Shown here piece by piece: positions 58,921 to 64,000 of a stretch of DNA of 64,000 nucleotides (position 1 is its first letter; each line of letters begins with the position of its first letter). This stretch comes from Streptomyces flavofungini (lineage in GTDB: Bacteria > Actinomycetota > Actinomycetes > Streptomycetales > Streptomycetaceae): assembly GCF_014650815.1 (NCBI RefSeq), contig NZ_BMVR01000013.1, positions 62,001 to 126,000 on the forward strand, read 5' to 3'. Below the pieces are notes generated by a model. The model did no database searches. It had not been told where the DNA came from and saw only the letters and a list, made by a program, of their open reading frames with translations. A program made the translations under genes and the position numbers.

Positions 58921-59920
58921 GCCCGTTGTCCTTCGCCAGGGCGTCCCACAGCAGGTTCAGGGGATGGTGCGCGTCGTACGAGGCCCGGTCGCCGCGCCGG
59001 GTGAAGACGCCGACGAGGACCTCGGTGCGCGGCCCGACGTCGCCGACCACGTCGAGGCGGCGCAGGCCACCGGCCTCGGGCAGGCTGCCGGACTCGGCGG
59101 CCTCCGCGATGCCGCGGGTGACGAGCATCGCCCCGCTGACCACGCCGGACCGCAGCAGTTCGAAGCCGTAGTGGGCGGCCTCGATCTCGGCGGCGATGGA
59201 CATCTCCTTGCGGAAGTCGGCGCCGTACCAGGCGGTGAGGAAGCGGGCGATGAGGCCGCCCGCGGACACCACCAGGGGCAGGCCCGGCAGTTCGCTCGCG
59301 TCGACCGAGCCGCCGGGCAGCTTGTCCGGCGGCAGGTTCGTGAGGATCGACAGGCCGCTGCGCCGCCACTCCACGATCTCGTACGGCTCCAGCTCCGCCT
59401 CCTGGCCCTCCGTCACGACGATGCTGCCGCAGACCAGGTCGAGTTCCTTGGACCGCAGCCTCGCGAAGAGATCGCCGGTGCGGACGTGGGTGACCTTCAG
59501 GTCCACGCCGCGGCGTTCGTAGGCGTCGCTGACGCGCTCCACGGCGTCCAGGAGGAAGCCCAGCGTGTAGCGGGTGGAGCCGACCGACAGGGTGCGGCCG
59601 AGGCGGCGGCGCGCGTCGTGGATGCCGTCCGACCACGCGGACAGCGTGGAGCGCGCGAGCGCGACCAGATGCTCGCCGGTGGCGGTGAACAGGACGTCCT
59701 TCCCGCGGCCCCGTTTGAGCACCAGCGCCTCACCGCACAGCGCTCCGAACGTGCGGTTCATCGTGTCCAGTTGCTTCTGCACGCTGGACTGTTCCCGGCC
59801 GAGCTGGCGCGCGGCGGCGAGCGCCGTGCCGGTCTCGTGGACGGCGAGCAGCGTCCGAAGCTGATCCATCGTGGTGTCCAGCAGTTCCGCGGGGTACTGC
59901 GTGGGACCGTTTAAGGCCAT
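58901..59920 (-). CDS. LysR-family transcriptional regulator
   Basis: A 339-residue LysR regulator. The helix-turn-helix covers about residues 18-75 (MDQLRTLLAVHETGTALAAARQLGREQSSVQKQL), slightly divergent from the usual motif, followed by the periplasmic-binding-like effector domain. ATG 59920 with GGAGAGA upstream. The divergent neighbour is the small membrane protein at 60112; LysR proteins often control a divergent gene. Effector unknown. Confidence 0.88.
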   Translation of the reverse strand: MALNGPTQYPAELLDTTMDQLRTLLAVHETGTALAAARQLGREQSSVQKQLDTMNRTFGALCGEALVLKRGRGKDVLFTATGEHLVALARSTLSAWSDGIHDARRRLGRTLSVGSTRYTLGFLLDAVERVSDAYERRGVDLKVTHVRTGDLFARLRSKELDLVCGSIVVTEGQEAELEPYEIVEWRRSGLSILTNLPPDKLPGGSVDASELPGLPLVVSAGGLIARFLTAWYGADFRKEMSIAAEIEAAHYGFELLRSGVVSGAMLVTRGIAEAAESGSLPEAGGLRRLDVVGDVGPRTEVLVGVFTRRGDRASYDAHHPLNLLWDALAKDNGRWWLSR

Positions 59921-60111
59921 GCGAACTTACTCTCTCCAACTCCCTTTGAGTTTTACGGCATTGCAGCATAGCCGCCGCGGAAACTGATCCTTCGATCACC
60001 CCAGATTATCTGGGGATTTCTTCCAGAAAAAGCTGGCTGTGTTCGTGGTGCCCATGGAATGGTCGAGTCAATCCCACTCGAACCTTCATCTCCCCGAGGA
60101 GAGTCGCACCC

Positions 60112-60747
60112 GTGAGTCAATACCAGGTCGCGCCCGCGCCGGTCGGTCCCCGCCGCGCGGCCCGCGCAAACCGCGCGGTCCGGCGGCCCGGCACCCTGAC
60201 CACTCTGGTCTGGACCTCTGTCATATCCGCGGTGTCCGCAATCGTCGGCGCGGTGCTTGTCTTCGCCGGCGGCAATGACATGGCCGACGAGAACATCAGG
60301 GACGTCATCGACGACCATCCGGACGTCGTCGGACTGCCGTCGAATACGACAGCGGCCGACATCAAGACGCTCTCGGGGCCCATCTGGGACGAGCTCGTCA
60401 GCGACCGTGCGGGGGCGCTCGCGGCCCGCGCCGGATTCGCCATTTTCACCGCCGTGTGCCTGCTCGTATTCACGCTCTGCGTACGCAAGAAGGCGGCCAC
60501 TTGGGCGCGCGTATTCATTACCATTTCGGGCGTCATCGCCTTGTTCCCCCATGTCCTCATCTTGGGTGACTACGAACCCGAATCCGTCATGGCGTTCAGC
60601 TTCGTGGCGCTGCTCACGGTGCTCGTGGCCGTCGTGTGCGCCTGGCTCCCGGCCACCAACCGCTACGCCCGCGACCAGAAGGCGCCGCCGCCCGCCGCGA
60701 TGCCCTACGGAGCCCCCGCCCCTTCCCACGACCGGATGCCCTACTGA
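60112..60747 (+). CDS. Hypothetical membrane protein with four transmembrane segments
   Basis: A 211-residue protein with hydrophobic segments at about residues 30-52, 104-123, 132-150 and 160-180, and a short proline-rich tail. Between the first two is a polar loop with DVIDDHPDVVG. GTG 60112 with GAGGAG upstream. The coding sequence and its 190-base leader are visibly less GC-rich than their neighbours (for example the GTATTCATTACCATTTCG codons), which may indicate more recent acquisition. No family recognised. Divergent from lysR. Confidence 0.78.
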   Translation: MSQYQVAPAPVGPRRAARANRAVRRPGTLTTLVWTSVISAVSAIVGAVLVFAGGNDMADENIRDVIDDHPDVVGLPSNTTAADIKTLSGPIWDELVSDRAGALAARAGFAIFTAVCLLVFTLCVRKKAATWARVFITISGVIALFPHVLILGDYEPESVMAFSFVALLTVLVAVVCAWLPATNRYARDQKAPPPAAMPYGAPAPSHDRMPY

Positions 60748-60782
60748 CCGGGTGCCCTGCTGACGGAACACCCCGCTGACCC

Positions 60783-60830
60783 ACGCGGGAGCCGGTGCCG
60801 CCGCCCGGGGGACGGCACCGGCTCCCGCGT
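60783..60830 (+). terminator. Terminator after the small membrane protein
   Basis: ACGCGGGAGCCGGTGCCG (60783-60800) and its exact complement (60813-60830) form an 18-pair stem with a 12-base loop, followed by GTTTCCCC. Confidence 0.88.
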
Positions 60831-60880
60831 GTTTCCCCGTCTTCCCCGGATTCCCCCGTGTTCGCGCGCGACATCTGGCC

Positions 60881-62185
60881 ATGAGCGCCGACCGGCAGGA
60901 CCATGCGGTCGTGGAGCCCTACTGGGAATTGACCTTCGACGCCGACGGGGACGTCAACGCCAAGCAGCGCGACCGGCTCCTGTCGGGCGCGGACCGCGAA
61001 CGCGTCACCGACCTGCTGGTGTTCGCGCACGGCTGGAACTGCGACCCGCGGATGGCCCGGCAGTTGTACCGGCGCTTCTTCGCGCCCTTCGAGCAGCTCG
61101 CCGGAGCCGGGGTGCGCCTCGGCTACACCGGTGTCCTGTGGCCGTCGATCCGTTTCCCCGACGAGCCGATCCCGGACTTCGAGCCGTCCGCCGGACCGGC
61201 CGCGGCCCCGGACCCGCCCGGCGACGCCACCCTCGACGAGGCCACCCGCCGCCTCCTCGCCCGCACCTTCCCCGGCCCCGCCCAGGCGGCCCGGCTCGAC
61301 CGGCTCGCGGCGCTGCTCCAGGAGCGCGCCGAAGTCCGCTCCCGCCTGGACGAGTTCGCGCGGCTCGTCCGCGATCTGGTGGCGGTGCGCGACACCAGCC
61401 CGGCGCACGAGTTCGCCGACGACCTCGGCGCGGGCGAGCCCGCGATGCTCACCGACGACGCCGTCGAGGTCTGCGAGATCTTCCTCGCCATGCTGGAGGA
61501 CGCCCGCGGACAGCAGTTCCTCGACGGGCTCCGCAAGCGGCTGTGGCGCGGCGCGAAGGAACTGCTGCGGCAGGGCACGTACTACGCGATGAAGCGCCGG
61601 GCCGGCGCCATCGGGCAGCTCGGCCTCGGCCCCGCCCTCGGCCTGCTCGCCCGGGACGTGCCGGAGCTGCGCGTCCATCTGATCGGGCACAGCTTCGGGG
61701 CCCGTCTGGTGTCGTACGGGCTGCACGGCATGCCCGCCGGGGCACGCTGTGTGAAGTCGGCCACGCTGCTCCAAGGGGCCTTCTCGCACTACGCGTTCAG
61801 CCCCCGGCTGCCGCACGACCGCTCGCGCGGCGGGGCGCTGCACGGGGTGGAGCGGCGCGTCGACGGGCCGCTCGTGTGCTGCTACTCGCGCCATGACGAC
61901 GCGCTCGGCAAGCTCTATCCGCTCGCCTCCAAGCTCGCCGGTGACTCCACCAGCTTCCTCAACCTCTGGGAGCGGTGGGGCGCGCTCGGGTTCGACGGGA
62001 TCAAGGCCGTCGACGGCGCCAAGCGGGTGGCGCTGGGCGGGACCCTTCCGGCCCGCGGGTGCGTGAGTGTGGACGCGGCGGCCGTGGTGCGGCGGGGCGG
62101 CCCGCCCAACGGCGCGCACAGCGACATCTGCCATGCGGAACTGGCACGCGCCGTGTGCGCCGCCGGACGGATCGCCCTCGCCTGA
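60881..62185 (+). CDS. Alpha/beta hydrolase-fold protein of unknown function
   Basis: A 434-residue protein. LLVFAHGWNCDPR (about residues 45-57) matches the HG oxyanion-hole strand of alpha/beta hydrolases. The nucleophile elbow GHSFGARLVSYG is near residue 269, and a C-terminal HSDICH (about 412) may supply the histidine. Between oxyanion and elbow is an unusually long helical insertion of about 160 residues. No signal peptide. ATG 60881. Convergent with the penicillin acylase homologue. Substrate unknown. Confidence 0.8.
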   Translation: MSADRQDHAVVEPYWELTFDADGDVNAKQRDRLLSGADRERVTDLLVFAHGWNCDPRMARQLYRRFFAPFEQLAGAGVRLGYTGVLWPSIRFPDEPIPDFEPSAGPAAAPDPPGDATLDEATRRLLARTFPGPAQAARLDRLAALLQERAEVRSRLDEFARLVRDLVAVRDTSPAHEFADDLGAGEPAMLTDDAVEVCEIFLAMLEDARGQQFLDGLRKRLWRGAKELLRQGTYYAMKRRAGAIGQLGLGPALGLLARDVPELRVHLIGHSFGARLVSYGLHGMPAGARCVKSATLLQGAFSHYAFSPRLPHDRSRGGALHGVERRVDGPLVCCYSRHDDALGKLYPLASKLAGDSTSFLNLWERWGALGFDGIKAVDGAKRVALGGTLPARGCVSVDAAAVVRRGGPPNGAHSDICHAELARAVCAAGRIALA

Positions 62186-62238
62186 GCCGGGGCCCGGGGT
62201 TCACCCCGACAGCCGGAGTGGACCCCGCCCCGCGCCGG

Positions 62239-64000
62239 TCACCGGTGCCGGGGGAACTCCACCACCTGCTGGTAGGTCGGCCGGTTCTGCCACTGGACGG
62301 CGCGGTGCGTGATGCCGCCGACGGCCCGGTGGATCACGGCGTCCGCACACCACTGCTCGCCCGCCTTGCAGCTCGCGTCACCGGGGTAGACCTCTGACGC
62401 CGGTTTCGCGACGGCCCGCTCCAGGCTCTTCAGGAGCGCGTCGCGGCACGCGTCGAGCTTGCCGTCGCCGCAGTAGGCCGCCTTCGTCCAGCCCTCGACG
62501 GGCTGCCCCAGCACGGTCCGCAGATCCTTGTCGGCATAGCCCCACCAGCCGTACTGGAAGGCCGACCCGGCGTGCGCCCCGGTCGGTCCGTGCCCGGCCG
62601 ACGGCGCCTCGTCCACGCCGAGTTGCGCGGTCAGGGCGCCGTAGAGGCCGTCCCCGAGGCCGGGCTTGAACACGGCCTCGACGAGCTGCGGCCACCAGGC
62701 GTCCATGATCCGTACGGCGTCGGCGTGGGCGTAGGTGTGCGAGCCCTGCGCGGTCTCCTTGCGCTGCGAGCCCGCCTTGCGCCACGCCTCCAGTTGCTGC
62801 ACGGCCTGGGCGAGCGCCGGGTTGTCGACGGGCTTGCCGCGGACCACCTTCAGGATCTCGGGCAGCACCTGTTCGCCGCGCAGATCGGTGACGGCGGCCT
62901 CCGCCATGGCCTGGGTGAGCCCGGCACGGGTGACACCGCCCTCCTCGGTGAGCTTCTTCACCCGGTCGTCGAGCAGGTCGCCGCGGTGCACGGCGCTCAT
63001 GCCGAAGCCCGCCGAGCTGAAGTCCTTGGCCTGCTTGTTGTTCCAGGAGATGTAGTAGTCCTGGTTGACCGAATGCGGGTGCTCGGCGGGCGGTGTCTGC
63101 GCCGAGGTGTTGTTCGCCGGGTCGAAGTCCCGCCACTCGTAGGCCTGTTGGGCCTTCACCGGGAAGGACGGGTCGATGTCGGCGGCGCGCCGGGGGTTGG
63201 CGCCGCTGTTGTAGTACGCGATGTCGCGCGAGTCGGCGTAGAACCAGTTGAAGGCGTAGGAGATGTGCTGGGCCGCCTTCTGGAAGGTCGCGGCGTCCTT
63301 CACGTACGACGGGTCGTTGAGCATTTGGAAGCCGATGATCGAGTCGGCCTCGTGCCGGTAGGTCGAGCGCAGGGACACATAGGCGACGGGTTTTCCGTCG
63401 ACCGTGGCGCGGTGCGTGACGATGCCGTAGTTCGTGCGGAAGACCTGCATGCGGTAGGAGCCCGCCGCCGTGGAGTCGGCGACGGTCGGCTTCCAGGCGT
63501 TCTTGCGCTCCAGCTTCTCCATCGGGGTGCAGGTGCCGCGGTAGAGGTAGTGGGTCGCGTCCTTGCCGGGCGTGCCGCCGCCGGGCGCGCAGAGTTCGAC
63601 GGCGTACGTGTCCGTGATGTCCTGGCCCGCGGACGTCGCCGACCACGCGTAGTCCTGGCCCCGGCCGAGCTGGACGTACATGCCGACGCCCGCGAAGGAG
63701 ACGCCGCGCGCGCTGATGCCGGGGCCCTGGAGTTCCTGCTGCATCAGGAGCTGGGGCGCGAAGTAGCCGGTCTGCGGGCCGAAGACGGCGACGGGGTTGC
63801 CGCTCGCGGTGTGCTTGCCGGAGACCAGGAGGGCGTTCGACATGCCCTTGCCGTGGGCGGGGTTGCCGGCCGGGCCGAACAGGTCGGACGGCAGGACGCC
63901 CTTGTCGTACATGCCCTGGAGCGGCTTCAGCTTCTTCGGGGCCTTGACCGGGTCCTTCGGCGCCTTCGCCGGGTTCTTCGCCGTGGCCGTGGCGCCGCCC
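62239..64000 (-). CDS. Penicillin acylase-family protein (C-terminal part; cut by window edge)
   Basis: The last 587 codons of an N-terminal nucleophile hydrolase. The beta-chain nucleophile serine is in MSNALLVSGKHTASGNPVAV, about 34 residues after MYDKGVLPSDLFGP. The segments GPGISARGVSFAGVGMYVQLGRG, YVSLRSTYRHEADS and DYYISWNNKQAKDF fit the penicillin acylase/acylhomoserine lactone acylase family. The first in-frame ATG in the window (63912) is internal; the frame continues past 64000 into a Lys/Ala/Pro-rich linker that would belong to the alpha chain. The enzyme is probably exported and self-cleaved, hydrolysing an amide such as a beta-lactam side chain or an acyl-homoserine lactone. Confidence 0.88.
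   Translation of the reverse strand, partial: GGATATAKNPAKAPKDPVKAPKKLKPLQGMYDKGVLPSDLFGPAGNPAHGKGMSNALLVSGKHTASGNPVAVFGPQTGYFAPQLLMQQELQGPGISARGVSFAGVGMYVQLGRGQDYAWSATSAGQDITDTYAVELCAPGGGTPGKDATHYLYRGTCTPMEKLERKNAWKPTVADSTAAGSYRMQVFRTNYGIVTHRATVDGKPVAYVSLRSTYRHEADSIIGFQMLNDPSYVKDAATFQKAAQHISYAFNWFYADSRDIAYYNSGANPRRAADIDPSFPVKAQQAYEWRDFDPANNTSAQTPPAEHPHSVNQDYYISWNNKQAKDFSSAGFGMSAVHRGDLLDDRVKKLTEEGGVTRAGLTQAMAEAAVTDLRGEQVLPEILKVVRGKPVDNPALAQAVQQLEAWRKAGSQRKETAQGSHTYAHADAVRIMDAWWPQLVEAVFKPGLGDGLYGALTAQLGVDEAPSAGHGPTGAHAGSAFQYGWWGYADKDLRTVLGQPVEGWTKAAYCGDGKLDACRDALLKSLERAVAKPASEVYPGDASCKAGEQWCADAVIHRAVGGITHRAVQWQNRPTYQQVVEFPRHR

Overview
The window is a high-GC, densely coded stretch of a Streptomyces (or very close actinomycete) chromosome. 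Supporting signs are the strong third-position GC bias, frequent GTG starts, chaplin genes, a mycothiol ligase (mshC), F420/LLM oxidoreductases and a LAXTG sortase signal. From memory, the backbone order (metH, gylR, glpF-glpK-glpD, parJ-like PAC2 gene, mshC, SCO1664-like, DUF3090, phosphatase, corA, ferritin-like, LLM, aldo/keto reductase, RecD-like, acidic protein, DUF5703, chpC, chpH, M20 peptidase, tRNA-Leu, gntR-gntK-gntP) matches S. coelicolor SCO1657-SCO1680. Blocks that interrupt this backbone look like strain-variable insertions. No CRISPR array, rRNA gene, insertion sequence or prophage was seen.

Layout. 1-7090: metH (partial) and the glycerol regulon (gylR, glpF, glpK, glpD) closed by a 38-bp perfect palindrome. 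7155-12850: a nucleoside/heterocycle catabolism operon whose upstream end is damaged. The first third of an LLM oxidoreductase is joined directly to the last third of an ABC nucleoside-type permease; then come a nucleoside phosphorylase, an amidohydrolase, a molybdopterin oxidoreductase, an FAD reductase and a FadR-type regulator. 13002-22687: PAC2/ParJ, a subtilisin-like protease with a glutamine-rich partner sharing its C-terminal domain, mshC, the three-gene SCO1664/DUF3090/phosphatase cluster, corA and a ferritin-like gene. 23028-29573: LLM oxidoreductase, aldo/keto reductase, a RecD2-like protein without a recognisable Walker A, an acidic protein and DUF5703. 29767-32821: chaplins chpC and chpH, M20 peptidase, tRNA-Leu(GAG). 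32929-37520: a large two-domain heme protein (catalase-like plus animal-peroxidase/dioxygenase-like) divergent from a class 3 lipase. 37540-42176: YchJ-like, LtrA and the gluconate genes. 42396-50097: Moco/cytochrome b pair, APC permease, TPR-like protein, FAD dehydrogenase, NUDIX and two DUF202 proteins. 50212-57316: quinone reductase, a His-rich metal-binding protein, then a TetR-linked acyl-CoA set (APH-type kinase, acyl-CoA dehydrogenase, acyl-CoA synthetase, SDR). 57553-64000: secreted erythromycin-esterase homologue, LysR, small membrane protein, alpha/beta hydrolase and a penicillin acylase homologue (partial).

The three candidates most worth following are: (1) the subtilase/Q-rich pair with a shared C-terminal domain of about 65 residues; (2) the catalase-like/dioxygenase-like heme fusion next to a lipase, which would make a compact oxylipin pathway; (3) the kinase-ACAD-ligase-SDR set with matching TetR-type operators in two promoters, resembling the 4-hydroxyacid (levulinate) pathway. 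Function statements rest on motifs read by eye and family knowledge; no database search was run.
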